Notes under the pieces: model-generated | Seen by the model: only the letters and a program-made list of their open reading frames with translations | Told to the model about the DNA's origin: nothing | Databases searched by the model: none | DNA from: JAHDDY01 sp964549375 | GTDB taxonomy: Bacteria; Pseudomonadota; Alphaproteobacteria; Rhodobacterales; Rhodobacteraceae | NCBI GenBank assembly: GCA_964549375.1 | Contig: CAZJWF010000001.1 | Span: 34,066 to 98,065, forward strand | Direction of reading: 5' to 3' | Length of the DNA stretch: 64,000 nt | Shown here: positions 8,552 through 17,350 of the stretch, in pieces | Numbering within the stretch: the stretch's first letter is position 1 | How the letters are laid out: the number at the start of each line of letters is the position of its first letter | Translations under genes and position numbers: made by a program

Positions 8552-10128
8552 ACGCCAACCCGCTCCGCATCGGGCACGAGCTTTGCCAGAACCTCCGCCG
8601 AAGAAACGACCCCCGGCAAGCCCGCACCGGGATGAGTTCCCGCCCCAGCAAGATACAGCCCACTCGCCTCTTCAGAGACATTATGAGGTCGAAACCACGC
8701 GCTTTGCAGGATGCGCGGTTCGATCGAAAAGCCTGATCCATATGGGCTAAGGTACCGATCCTGAAAGTCCAGCGGCGTCATGATATAGCTGGCGGACACA
8801 TGCTCACCCAACCCCGGCAACATTTTATCTTCAAGAAACGCCTGCACTTTCTGACGATAGGGTTCGGCCTCCGCCTGCCAATCCACCGCGTCATCGAAGC
8901 CCAGATGAGGCACAGGCGACAGCGCATAGAACGTATCGTCCCCTTCCGGCGCGCAGCTCGGATCGGTCACGCTCGGGCGATGAACATAAAGGCTCATGTC
9001 ATCGCATAATTTGCCCTTGATGAAGATGTCCCGCACCAGCCCCTTATAACGCGGCCCCGACAGGATCGTGTGGTGGCCAACATCTGACCATTTATCGCGC
9101 GTGTCTTTGGTGCCGAAGTACCAGATAAACAGCCCCATAGACCAACGCCGCCCCGCCAGTTTTTTCGGTGTCCACCGACGTTTTGGACTGTTTCGCATTA
9201 GATGGTCATAAGTATGCCCAGCATCCGCATTCGAAACGACGACCGGTGCAGAAAGGCTGTGACCCGATTTCAGTTTTACGCCCTTGGCGACACCGCCCTC
9301 GACGACGATTTCATCAACCTCTTCGTTGAGGCGCACGCGCCCACCCTGTTTGCGAACAACCTTGGCCATTGCCTCGGCAATCGCACTGACCCCGCCCATC
9401 GCATAGTGAACGCCAAACTCTTTCTCCAGGTGCGAAACGAGCGTGTACATTGAGGTGACGTGGAACGGATCGCCGCCAATGAACAGCGGATGAAAACTCA
9501 GCGCCATCCGCAATCGCTCATCCTTAAAGCGTTTTGCGGCATGGGCATAGACAGAACGATCCGCGCGATACCAAGCAAAGATTGGCAGAACTTTGATTAA
9601 TTCCCACAGTTCGTTCATCGGGCGACGGCCCAAGTTCTCAAACCCGAACGTATAGCGCGCCTCCGCATCTTTCACGATGCGATCATATCCGGGCAAGTCG
9701 TCGGGCGATAAGCGCTTTACCTCCGCCCGCATATCCTCATGCACCGCGCGGGCGGAAAAATGCGAACCGTCGGGAAATCGGATCGTGTAGAATGGATCAA
9801 GTGGGCGCAAATCGACATCATCGTCGAAGCAATGCCCTGTCGCCGTCCACAATTCCCGAAAGCAATCCGGTACGGTAACGATGGTCGGGCCGAGATCAAA
9901 TCGGTGCCCGTCCATCGTGATGGCCGTCCCCCGACCTCCAACACTGTCCAGTCGATCAATCACTTCAACCCGATAACCTTTTGCGCCGAGCCGCATTGCC
10001 GAGGCCAAACCACCCAGTCCCGCACCAATAACCACGGCACGCGGCCTGCGGTCATCTACGCCATTAACTAATTGATTTAAATTATCTAAACTCGGATTTT
10101 CGGTATAAGGCTCCGTGGTTTTCAGCAT
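8548..10128 (-). CDS. crtI: phytoene desaturase
   Basis: CrtI performs the successive desaturations of phytoene to neurosporene/lycopene. I placed the start at the ATG at 10128 (526 residues), which follows AGGAGGGG at a good distance; an upstream in-frame ATG at 10194 would add 22 residues without homology. The FAD motif VVIGAGLGGLASAMRLGAKG lies near residue 32 and the C-terminal signature GLYLAGAGTHPGAGLPG near residue 497. It forms an operon with crtB and diverges from crtA. Confidence 0.95.
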   Translation of the reverse strand: MLKTTEPYTENPSLDNLNQLVNGVDDRRPRAVVIGAGLGGLASAMRLGAKGYRVEVIDRLDSVGGRGTAITMDGHRFDLGPTIVTVPDCFRELWTATGHCFDDDVDLRPLDPFYTIRFPDGSHFSARAVHEDMRAEVKRLSPDDLPGYDRIVKDAEARYTFGFENLGRRPMNELWELIKVLPIFAWYRADRSVYAHAAKRFKDERLRMALSFHPLFIGGDPFHVTSMYTLVSHLEKEFGVHYAMGGVSAIAEAMAKVVRKQGGRVRLNEEVDEIVVEGGVAKGVKLKSGHSLSAPVVVSNADAGHTYDHLMRNSPKRRWTPKKLAGRRWSMGLFIWYFGTKDTRDKWSDVGHHTILSGPRYKGLVRDIFIKGKLCDDMSLYVHRPSVTDPSCAPEGDDTFYALSPVPHLGFDDAVDWQAEAEPYRQKVQAFLEDKMLPGLGEHVSASYIMTPLDFQDRYLSPYGSGFSIEPRILQSAWFRPHNVSEEASGLYLAGAGTHPGAGLPGVVSSAEVLAKLVPDAERVGV

Positions 10129-10198
10129 CACATCACCCCTCCTAGAGCCAAGCCGCGTTGGTCGCGGTGAATTTAGACTTCCATAAAGGGGCAATGAG

Positions 10199-10216
10199 TG
10201 TCAATTTTATTGGACA
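10199..10216. promoter_or_regulatory. single PpsR/CrtJ operator between crtI and crtA
   Basis: TGTCAATTTTATTGGACA fits TGT-N12-ACA exactly and lies in the divergent crtI-crtA gap. Unlike the bchC and crtE/crtD operators there is no partner 8 bp away on either side. It overlaps a potential GTG start of crtA at 10198, which argues that translation of crtA begins further in. Confidence 0.75.
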
Positions 10217-10233
10217 CAAAAGGAGCTTTAGCG

Positions 10234-10944
10234 ATTCAGACGATCAGTCTCAGCCTCTTTCGGTTCACCAACCGCCGGGAACGCCTATGGGCATTCACGC
10301 AGATGGGGTTTGCGCGTCTGTCGCTCCGTAAAATCAAAGGAATGCAGTTCTATAAACTCTGCGGAAGTGGAACTGGGGAAGGTTTTAGCCCCCGCCCAAA
10401 TTGGGGCGTCTACACATTGCTTGCGACATGGCCAGACATCGCGACCGCCCGTCGCGCTATCGAAACCGAAAGCATCTTCACCCGCTATCGTCGTCACGCA
10501 GCCGAGTCCTACACGCTATTCTTACGCGCTACTTCCTCGCGGGGGCATTGGAGCCGCAACCAACCTTTTGAAACCACCGGCACGCCGGGTCATGGTCCCA
10601 TCGCAGCGTTGACCCGCGCGACGATCAAACCATCCACCTTGCTTAAGTTCTGGCGACATGTACCGGACATCAGCGCCATGATTGGCCGCGACCCGAATGT
10701 CTGTTTCAAGATTGGCATGGGCGAGGTGCCCTGGCTGCACCAGATCACCTTCTCAATTTGGCCGAACGAGCGCGCGATGGCGAATTTTGCCCGTCACAAC
10801 GGCCCACATGCCAATGCCATCAAAGACGTGCGCGCGGGAGATTGGTTCGCTGAAGAACTCTACGCACGCTTTCAAATATTAGAAGAAATCGGAACGTGGG
10901 AGGGCCGCCGCTCTCTCACGGTTTTGGAGCAAGACGCTGCATGA
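10234..10944 (+). CDS. crtA: spheroidene monooxygenase
   Basis: CrtA oxidises spheroidene to spheroidenone, the red keto-carotenoid made by Rhodobacterales in air. Homology begins IQTISLSLFRF, matching the MQTVTLS... start of Rhodobacter CrtA, and continues through FYKLCGSGTGEGF and the C-terminal GDWFAEELYARF. At the matching initiator position stands ATT, 8 bases after a clear AGGAG at 10221-10225. The next in-frame conventional start upstream is a GTG at 10198, which would add 12 non-homologous residues and sits on the PpsR operator. I favour ATT as initiator (236 residues). crtA overlaps bchI by four bases and heads the crtA-bchI-bchD-bchO operon. Confidence 0.88.
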   Translation: MQTISLSLFRFTNRRERLWAFTQMGFARLSLRKIKGMQFYKLCGSGTGEGFSPRPNWGVYTLLATWPDIATARRAIETESIFTRYRRHAAESYTLFLRATSSRGHWSRNQPFETTGTPGHGPIAALTRATIKPSTLLKFWRHVPDISAMIGRDPNVCFKIGMGEVPWLHQITFSIWPNERAMANFARHNGPHANAIKDVRAGDWFAEELYARFQILEEIGTWEGRRSLTVLEQDAA

Positions 10945-11987
10945 AACACACTTTCCCCTTCTCGGCGATCGTCGGACAAGACGAGATGAAACGCGCTCTG
11001 ATCCTAACCGCCATCGACCCCAGCATTGGCGGCGTACTGGTATTTGGCGATCGAGGTACGGGAAAATCAACTGCCGTTCGAGCGCTCGCAGCGCTGTTGC
11101 CCACCATCAAGGTTGCCGAGGGTTGTCCCTATAACTGCACAGGCGAAATCCCCGATCAGTGCCCGCACTGTATGCAAAAACCACCGACCAAATCAGGGCG
11201 ATCGAAAACTCCGCCCAAGACGAAAACCGCGAACGTACCAACACCCGTCATCGACTTGCCGCTTGGTGCCACCGAAGACCGCGTCGTCGGAGCATTGGAT
11301 ATCGAGCGCGCGTTGACAGAAGGAAAAAAAGTTTTCGAGCCGGGACTGCTTGCGCGTGCCAATCGCGGCTATCTTTATATCGATGAGGCGAACTTGCTGG
11401 AGGATCACCTCGTCGATCTGCTGCTCGACGTCGCACAATCAGGCGAGAACCTTGTTGAGCGTGACGGATTGTCCATTCGCCACGACGCCAAGTTTGTTTT
11501 GGTCGGATCCGGCAACCCCGAAGAGGGAGAGTTGCGCCCGCAACTGCTAGACCGATTTGGACTGTCGGTTGATGTGGCCTCGCCCACCGATCTGGACGAG
11601 AGGATCGAAGTTATCAAACGCCGCGATGCCTATGATCGCGATCCCGGCGCGTATGTCGCCGAGTGGCAAGCCGAAGACGACGCCTTGCGCGACAAAATGA
11701 TTGCAGGTCGGAAGCGCGTGGCCAAGGTCAAAACGCCTGACGACATCCTCAAGGATTGTGCGCGCCTTTGTATCGCTCTTGGCTCGGATGGCCTGCGCGG
11801 CGAGTTAACGCTGCTGCGCGCCGCCCGCGCCCATGCTGCCTTTGAGGGGCACACAAAGATCACCCAAGACGACATTCTTATCGTTGCACCCTGCGCCTTG
11901 CGCCACCGCTTGCGCCGCGACCCGCTGGATGATGCCGGGTCTACGGCAAGGGTCGAGCGGGTCATTGCCGATGTGTTTTCGGGATGA
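10941..11987 (+). CDS. bchI: magnesium chelatase ATPase subunit I
   Basis: BchI is the AAA+ motor subunit that, with BchD and BchH, inserts Mg2+ into protoporphyrin IX. The start at 10941 (ATGA overlap with crtA, 348 residues) gives the family N-terminus MKHTFPFSAIVGQDE. Walker A is GDRGTGKST near residue 36 and Walker B YIDEANLL near residue 149; sensor and arginine-finger segments follow (VGSGNPEEGELRPQLLDRFG). Length is normal. It is followed by bchD after a 121 bp gap with a hairpin. Confidence 0.96.
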   Translation: MKHTFPFSAIVGQDEMKRALILTAIDPSIGGVLVFGDRGTGKSTAVRALAALLPTIKVAEGCPYNCTGEIPDQCPHCMQKPPTKSGRSKTPPKTKTANVPTPVIDLPLGATEDRVVGALDIERALTEGKKVFEPGLLARANRGYLYIDEANLLEDHLVDLLLDVAQSGENLVERDGLSIRHDAKFVLVGSGNPEEGELRPQLLDRFGLSVDVASPTDLDERIEVIKRRDAYDRDPGAYVAEWQAEDDALRDKMIAGRKRVAKVKTPDDILKDCARLCIALGSDGLRGELTLLRAARAHAAFEGHTKITQDDILIVAPCALRHRLRRDPLDDAGSTARVERVIADVFSG

Positions 11988-12054
11988 GCACCAAACCTCA
12001 GAACGACGTCTGTCAGGGTAATCAATCATCGAAACTCAAATCCGAGCATGACCC

Positions 12055-12079
12055 GCTTTCAGGTATCTTTTCTGAAAGC
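12055..12079 (+). other. hairpin in the bchI-bchD gap
   Basis: GCTTTCAG at 12055-12062 and CTGAAAGC at 12072-12079 form a perfect 8 bp stem with a 9-base loop, 30 bases before the bchD start. A T run does not follow, so it is more likely an mRNA processing or stability element setting the bchI:bchD ratio than a full terminator. The rest of the 121 bp gap shows nothing I recognise. Confidence 0.45.
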
Positions 12080-12108
12080 ACGCCAATGCTTCCGATGGGG
12101 GACTGATC

Positions 12109-13761
12109 GTGAGCACTCCACCAACTCCGTGGGAGCACGCGATCCAAGCCATCGTCGCCTTTTCCCTTGATCCCAACACCCTCGGCGGCATCTGGCTGCG
12201 CGCTCGTTCCAGCCCTGTCAGAGATCGCTTTCTCGCGGCACTCACCGCCGCTACGCCGACGCGTAAACTCTCAGCCATCGCCGACGACGAACAGCTTTAC
12301 GGCGGTCTCGATATCACCGCGACTCTCGCCGCACAATCCACCATCATGACGGAGGGCTTGCTGATCAAAGGCGGCACTTTCATTACCCCGATGGCCGAAC
12401 GCATTCCCGCAGAACTGGCTGGACGTCTTGGCATAGCACTTGATGCCGGTACACTTGCCCTCGTGGCACTAGATGAAGGCGCGGACGACGAGCGCGTCCC
12501 CGCCGCCTTGCAAGATCGTCTTGCCATCCATCTCGATTTTGATGCGCTTTCTATTCGAGAATGCCCGGAAATTACCCTGCCCGACCAACGCGCGACCAAC
12601 GCGAAAGCGAACCTTCCGCCGGAAACCATTCAACACCTGACCGTTCTTGCCGCGCGAATGGGCATTCACAGCATCCGTGCGCCGCTGCACGCTTTGCGGA
12701 CCGCACGTGCACTAACCGCCGTAAGCAACAACACCCAAGAGGCTATCCAATGGGCCATTCGCCTCTGCCTCGTGCCGCGGATGTTGACCCTGCCGCCTGC
12801 GGAAGACGATTTGCAAGACGAGGCAAAAGCCGATCCGCCCACAGACTCTGTCGACGGTGATCCAAATTCTAACCAGCAGTCCCAAACCGAAGAAGACCTG
12901 ATGCTGAAGGCCGCAAAAGCGCTACTGCCCAAAGACTTGCTCACCTCGCTCGCAGCAATGGACCTACGCGGGGCAACCCCTTCAGGCGGATCGAAAAGCG
13001 GCGCGAAACGCAGCGGCAACCGCAGAGGGCGTCGTCTTCCTTCCCGCAAAGCCAGAGCATCGTCGGCGGCGCGCATCGATCTGCTCGCCACCCTGCGTGC
13101 CGCCGCTCCGTGGCAACCGCTCCGGCGCAAGGCACGCCCAAGAGATCCCCGCGCTATTCTTATCGAACCCGGCGACATTCACACACGCCGCACCCAAGAT
13201 GTCAGTGACCGCGCCATCGTCTTTGCCGTCGATGCCTCTGGCTCTACCGCATTGGCTCGCCTCGCCGAAGCCAAAGGCGCGATTGAGATTCTGCTCGCCG
13301 AGGCCTATTCCCGCCGCGACCACGTCGCATTGATTGCGTTTCGAGGCGAAGGAGCCGACGTACTGCTCCCCCCCACCCGCTCGATTGTTCAAACCAAACG
13401 CCGCCTCGCTGCCCTGCCCGGTGGCGGCGGAACTCCTCTCGCGGCAGGACTGCGCGCGGCACACGAAACTCTCGACCACGCGATCCGTAAGGGCATGGCT
13501 CCGACCCTTGTCATTCTGACCGATGGCGTCGCAAACATTGCGCTCGACGGTCAGCCGGGACGCAGCAAAGCAGGAGAGGACGCACTAGCGATGGCAAAAG
13601 CGCTGCGTATTCAGAGCGCACCGATCATTCTGATCGATACGGCACGGCGACAGCAACCGCTGGCGCAAGACCTTTCAAAAGCGCTCACTGCACGCTACGT
13701 CCCGATGCCCCGTGCGGATGCCAGACGTATGGCCGGTGCGGTGTCAGAGGTTCTGCGGTGA
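12109..13761 (+). CDS. bchD: magnesium chelatase subunit D
   Basis: BchD is the non-catalytic AAA+/VWA scaffold of magnesium chelatase; its ring docks on the BchI ring and contacts BchH. The GTG start at 12109 follows GGGGGA at 6 bases and gives 550 residues. The N-terminal AAA-like part lacks a usable Walker A. A Pro/acidic linker (about residues 235-265) and a basic Arg/Ser-rich stretch (about 300-325) follow. The C-terminal VWA domain has the MIDAS motif DASGST near residue 375 and the LTDG segment near 470. The gene lies between bchI and bchO. Confidence 0.95.
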   Translation: MSTPPTPWEHAIQAIVAFSLDPNTLGGIWLRARSSPVRDRFLAALTAATPTRKLSAIADDEQLYGGLDITATLAAQSTIMTEGLLIKGGTFITPMAERIPAELAGRLGIALDAGTLALVALDEGADDERVPAALQDRLAIHLDFDALSIRECPEITLPDQRATNAKANLPPETIQHLTVLAARMGIHSIRAPLHALRTARALTAVSNNTQEAIQWAIRLCLVPRMLTLPPAEDDLQDEAKADPPTDSVDGDPNSNQQSQTEEDLMLKAAKALLPKDLLTSLAAMDLRGATPSGGSKSGAKRSGNRRGRRLPSRKARASSAARIDLLATLRAAAPWQPLRRKARPRDPRAILIEPGDIHTRRTQDVSDRAIVFAVDASGSTALARLAEAKGAIEILLAEAYSRRDHVALIAFRGEGADVLLPPTRSIVQTKRRLAALPGGGGTPLAAGLRAAHETLDHAIRKGMAPTLVILTDGVANIALDGQPGRSKAGEDALAMAKALRIQSAPIILIDTARRQQPLAQDLSKALTARYVPMPRADARRMAGAVSEVLR

Positions 13762-13819
13762 CGACAGTAACTCAAAGCGAGCACTCCCCTTCCATGCGAG
13801 AAAAAAGGTGTGGTCGCCG

Positions 13820-14683
13820 ATGATCTGGGACCGTGATGGGAGAGACTGGCCAAATCGTGAGCACAGCCGCTTCCACGCTCTCGGCAAACTTCGATGGCAT
13901 CTTCAAGAAGCGGGAGACACTGCACAACCCACGATCCTACTCCTGCACGGCACTGGCGCGGCAACCCATACGTGGCGGCACATCTTCAAACCACTCGCCA
14001 AGACCCAGCATGTCCTCGCCCTCGACCTGCCCGGCCAAGGTTTTACTTTCACCTCCGATACCGATCAGTGCGGCCTCAAGGAAATGAGCAAAGATATCGC
14101 TGCATTGCTCGCTAATTTGGCATGCGATCCTGCCATCATCATCGGTCATTCAGCGGGGGCCGCGATTGCTTATCAACTCGCGCTTGATCTGCCGCAAACT
14201 CCGCGCCGCGTCGTCTCGATCAATGGTGCAATGGAACCCTTTTCCGGTCTCGCTGGCGCTGTCTTGCCCTTCTCGGCCAAGCTGATGACCGTCGGTGCCA
14301 TTGGCGCCAATCTCGTCGCCCTCACCATGTCTTCCGAGAGCGCCGTGCGGCGCCTGATCGAAGCCACCGGCAGCGAAATCGACGCCGCAGGCATCGCGTA
14401 TTATCGCCGCCTCGTTGCAGATAGCGGCCACGTCAATGCAACCATTGAGATGATGGCTCGCTGGAATCTCGATACATTGCTTACTCGCGCTGCCGAAATT
14501 CGTGCTGAGAGCCTCTTGATTGTCGGGGGCCGCGACCGCGCCGTCGCGCAGCAAACGTCAACCCGTTGGGCCAAGAGATTGGCGCAGGTGGAAACCATCA
14601 GCCTGCCGACCTGTGGTCACCTTCCCCATGAAGAAGACAATGGTTCGCCCGTTCTGGCACATCTACACCAAATCATCCGATAA
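13820..14683 (+). CDS. bchO: magnesium chelatase accessory protein, alpha/beta hydrolase fold
   Basis: BchO is an alpha/beta-hydrolase-fold protein linked to Mg-protoporphyrin formation; its reaction is not settled. The start at 13820 gives MIWDRDGRDWPNREHSRF, as in Rhodobacter BchO, and 287 residues; in-frame codons before it carry no homology. The nucleophile elbow GHSAGA lies near residue 108, the oxyanion LHGTGA near residue 41, and a late GGRDRAV and CGHLPHEE supply the Asp and His of the triad. It is the last gene of crtA-bchIDO and the last photosynthesis gene seen on this side. Confidence 0.92.
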   Translation: MIWDRDGRDWPNREHSRFHALGKLRWHLQEAGDTAQPTILLLHGTGAATHTWRHIFKPLAKTQHVLALDLPGQGFTFTSDTDQCGLKEMSKDIAALLANLACDPAIIIGHSAGAAIAYQLALDLPQTPRRVVSINGAMEPFSGLAGAVLPFSAKLMTVGAIGANLVALTMSSESAVRRLIEATGSEIDAAGIAYYRRLVADSGHVNATIEMMARWNLDTLLTRAAEIRAESLLIVGGRDRAVAQQTSTRWAKRLAQVETISLPTCGHLPHEEDNGSPVLAHLHQIIR

Positions 14684-14689
14684 AAACCT

Positions 14690-14743
14690 GCAAACGCTTT
14701 CCTTGCAAACTGCTACAATCCGCGCAACGGTTTGCTTGCAAAC
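14690..14743. promoter_or_regulatory. cluster of GCAAAC boxes before the aminotransferase gene
   Basis: GCAAAC occurs at 14690-14695 and 14705-14710, and a perfect palindrome GTTTGCTTGCAAAC at 14730-14743 ends just before the ribosome site of the aminotransferase gene. The palindrome looks like the operator of a dimeric repressor placed to block transcription or initiation. Which regulator binds is unknown. Confidence 0.4.
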
Positions 14744-14755
14744 GGAGGCTGCGCC

Positions 14756-16147
14756 ATGAACATCCAGATTCCAAACTCACTCTCTGCGATCAATAAGAAA
14801 ACCACGGTGCACCACTACACCGACATGATGGCCCACGAGGAAAAAGGTCCACACATTATCACGCGCGCTGAAGGCGTTCGCCTGTTTGACGACGAGGGGC
14901 GCGGGTTTATTGACGGCATGGCGGGCCTGTGGTGTTCAGCGCTGGGCCACAGCGAGGATCGCCTGAAAAAGGCCGCAATGAAGCAATTTGACGCGCTGAC
15001 CTATACGCATATCTTCGCCCACCGCTCGCATCAACCCGCGATTGAGCTGGCCGAGCGCCTCACCGAACGCGCGCCAGATTCAATCACCCGTGCGTTCTTC
15101 GTGAATTCTGGTTCAGAGGCCATCGACGCCGCAATCCAGATCATTTGGTACTACAACAACGCGCTGGGCCGCAAAGAGAAGAAGAAGATCATTGGCCGCG
15201 ACCGTGCGTATCACGGTGTCACGGCGGCGGCAGGCAGTCTGACGGCACTGCCCTACAAGCAAAATGATTTCGATCTGCCGGTCAATGACCGTTTTCTCAA
15301 GGTCTCCTGCCCCCATTTCTATCGCTATGGTCACACCGACGAGACCGAAGAAGAGTTCGGCACACGCCTTGCCGAAGAGGTCGAAAGCCTAATCATTGCC
15401 GAGGGCCCAGAAACCATTGCCGCCTTTATCGGCGAACCGATCATGGGTGCAGGCGGCGTTTTGATCCCGCCCAAGGGGTATTGGCCGACAATCGAAAAAA
15501 TCTGCCGGAAATACGATGTATTGCTGGTCTGCGATGAAGTCATCAACGGCTTCTGCCGTACCGGGCAGTTCTGGGGGTCGGAAACTGTCGGCGGTGTGCA
15601 ACCTGACATTATGACGGTCGCGAAACAACTCTCCTCCGCATATCTACCCATCGGTGCGACGCTGATCAGCGAAAAGGTCTACGAAGTGATCGCCGAGAAC
15701 AGCCCGAAGAACGGCGTCTTCGGCATCGGCATGACCTATGGCGGCCATCCCGTCTGTTCTGCGGTCGCACTCGAAACGCTCAAAATCTACGAAGAACGCG
15801 ATATTCTCAGCCATGTCCAATCGGTCGCGCCTTTGTTCAAGCAACGTTACGACGCTCTCGCTGATCACCCGCTGGTCGGGCAAGCGCGCTGCACGGGACT
15901 GGTCGGCGCCGTTGAAATCGTGGCGAATAAGGAAACCCGCGAGCAATTCGCTCCCGAAGCCAAGGCGGCCCCAACCGTATACCAACGCACAATGGAGAAC
16001 GGCACGTTCGGACGTCCACTACCCGGAGACGGTGTCGCCTTTTGTCCACCGCTGATCGTCAGCGAAGACGACATCAACGAAATGTTCGATGCTCTCGCCA
16101 AGGGTCTGGATCTGGCAGAGGCAGACCTCGCCCCGCACCGCGCGTAA
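14756..16147 (+). CDS. class III (omega) aminotransferase
   Basis: A PLP-dependent class III aminotransferase, probably an omega-amino acid:pyruvate transaminase (taurine, beta-alanine or polyamine type); the substrate cannot be fixed from sequence. The ATG at 14756 follows GGAGG at 8 bases and gives 463 residues. Family marks are GMAGLWCSALGH, the cofactor segment FFVNSGSEAIDAAI near residue 113, CDEVINGFCRTG near 259 and the expected Schiff-base lysine in TVAKQLSSAYLP near 287. It sits directly downstream of bchO but behind its own putative operator, so it is probably a separate unit and not part of the photosynthesis cluster. Confidence 0.85.
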   Translation: MNIQIPNSLSAINKKTTVHHYTDMMAHEEKGPHIITRAEGVRLFDDEGRGFIDGMAGLWCSALGHSEDRLKKAAMKQFDALTYTHIFAHRSHQPAIELAERLTERAPDSITRAFFVNSGSEAIDAAIQIIWYYNNALGRKEKKKIIGRDRAYHGVTAAAGSLTALPYKQNDFDLPVNDRFLKVSCPHFYRYGHTDETEEEFGTRLAEEVESLIIAEGPETIAAFIGEPIMGAGGVLIPPKGYWPTIEKICRKYDVLLVCDEVINGFCRTGQFWGSETVGGVQPDIMTVAKQLSSAYLPIGATLISEKVYEVIAENSPKNGVFGIGMTYGGHPVCSAVALETLKIYEERDILSHVQSVAPLFKQRYDALADHPLVGQARCTGLVGAVEIVANKETREQFAPEAKAAPTVYQRTMENGTFGRPLPGDGVAFCPPLIVSEDDINEMFDALAKGLDLAEADLAPHRA

Positions 16148-16174
16148 CGTGACGGATGGGTGTCCGCAACGATT

Positions 16175-16213
16175 GGAAAATTCGATTCCGACACACCGCG
16201 TGTCGAAATTTCC
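16175..16213 (+). other. long hairpin downstream of the aminotransferase gene
   Basis: GGAAAATTCGA (16175-16185) and TCGAAATTTCC (16203-16213) pair with one mismatch. An alternative inner hairpin pairs CGACAC (16189-16194) with GTGTCG (16200-16205). No T run follows. It may end or stabilise the aminotransferase transcript. Confidence 0.4.
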
Positions 16214-16317
16214 AGAGAGCGCGACCAGTGCTCCGCCAATTTTGGTAAAGCCCTGCGACTTCCCGCTACGACTTGAGCAGAAACTGCCAGGCTGGCCAAT
16301 CAATCGGGCAGCTCGGT

Positions 16318-16343
16318 TTCAGATTCAGAAAATTTGATCTGAA
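16318..16343. promoter_or_regulatory. inverted repeat upstream of the YceI-cytochrome gene
   Basis: TTCAGAT (16318-16324) and ATCTGAA (16337-16343) form a perfect 7+7 bp inverted repeat with a 12-base AT-rich centre, about 65 bp before the start codon. Position and symmetry fit an operator for a dimeric regulator. Nothing else is recognised in the 261 bp gap apart from the hairpin at 16175. Confidence 0.35.
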
Positions 16344-16408
16344 TAAACTCGCCTTCTGGCGTGTATATCCCATGTTACGTCGAAATATTGCGCGAATTGG
16401 AGTGAAAC

Positions 16409-17347
16409 ATGAAGAAGTCTCTTGCAGCTATGACAGGGTTGGCACTGGCGTTTACCGCACCGGCCTTTGCGGAAAGCTGGACCCTTGACGGCGAAGCATC
16501 CAAGGTCGCCTTTGGCTCGATCAAGAAAGACACGGTCGGCGAAGTTCACCACTTTAAGTCCATTTCGGGTTCGGTCGACGACTCAGGCAAAGTCAGCGTT
16601 GAGATTGACGTGGCGTCAGTGGAGACGTGGATCGATATCCGCAACGAGCGGATGCAAAAATTGGTTTTAAACGCGTCGCCAAAGGCAATGCTAACCGCCC
16701 AAATCGACACAGACGCGCTTAATAAACTCAAGCCCGGCGACACAACCACGGTCGACGTTGAAGGCACCCTCTCGCTGAATGGAAACGACGTCGAAATTGA
16801 AACAGCCCTCTTCGTCGCGCGGCTATCCGATAAAAAGATGATGGCGACGACAGATGAGATGATCATGCTCTCAACGAAAGAAGCCGGTATTGACGACGGA
16901 ATCTCAGCACTGATGAAAGTCGCCAAACTGCCCGGCATCACCCGCGTTTCTCCCGTCACACTGCGTCTCGTCTTCGAAGCAAGCGGCGAGAAAAAAGCGG
17001 CGGACGGCATGTCGACGGGAATATCCGTTGCAGCAGTAACCGGCGATGCGAAAAAAGGCAAAAAAGTTTTCCGGAAATGCAAAGCTTGCCACGTCGCTGA
17101 CAGCGCCAAAAACAAAGTTGGCCCCACCCTTCAAGGCGTTATTGGTCGCAAGATATCTGCAGTCGACGGCTTCAGCTACTCCAAGGCATTCCAAGAATCT
17201 GATATTACTTGGACGGCGGAGAACCTCGCCAAGTTTCTGACCAAACCACGTGAATTCATTAAAGGCACGAAGATGTCTTTCGGAGGTCTCAGAAAACCCG
17301 AAGACATTGAAAACGTCATCGCATATCTAGAATCCGAAGCGAATTAA
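16409..17347 (+). CDS. periplasmic YceI-domain / cytochrome c fusion protein
   Basis: The 312-residue product has a signal peptide (cleavage expected after AFA, residue 21), a YceI domain at about 22-195 and a class I cytochrome c domain at about 205-312. Heme attachment is CKACH at 224-228; Met289 in GTKMSFGG is the likely sixth ligand. YceI domains form a lipocalin-like barrel that binds isoprenoid lipids, including polyisoprenoid quinone-like molecules. Joining one to a cytochrome c suggests electron exchange with a bound isoprenoid or quinone in the periplasm; that is inference. GGAG lies 6 bases before the ATG. The gene is monocistronic with a strong terminator. Confidence 0.88.
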   Translation: MKKSLAAMTGLALAFTAPAFAESWTLDGEASKVAFGSIKKDTVGEVHHFKSISGSVDDSGKVSVEIDVASVETWIDIRNERMQKLVLNASPKAMLTAQIDTDALNKLKPGDTTTVDVEGTLSLNGNDVEIETALFVARLSDKKMMATTDEMIMLSTKEAGIDDGISALMKVAKLPGITRVSPVTLRLVFEASGEKKAADGMSTGISVAAVTGDAKKGKKVFRKCKACHVADSAKNKVGPTLQGVIGRKISAVDGFSYSKAFQESDITWTAENLAKFLTKPREFIKGTKMSFGGLRKPEDIENVIAYLESEAN

Positions 17348-17350
17348 CCG

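Noticed and set aside
16171..16190. T-arm-like 5 bp stem with 7-base loop, suggesting a tRNA remnant
   Set aside because: The loop does not have TTCRA in the right place, and no acceptor or anticodon arms were found nearby.
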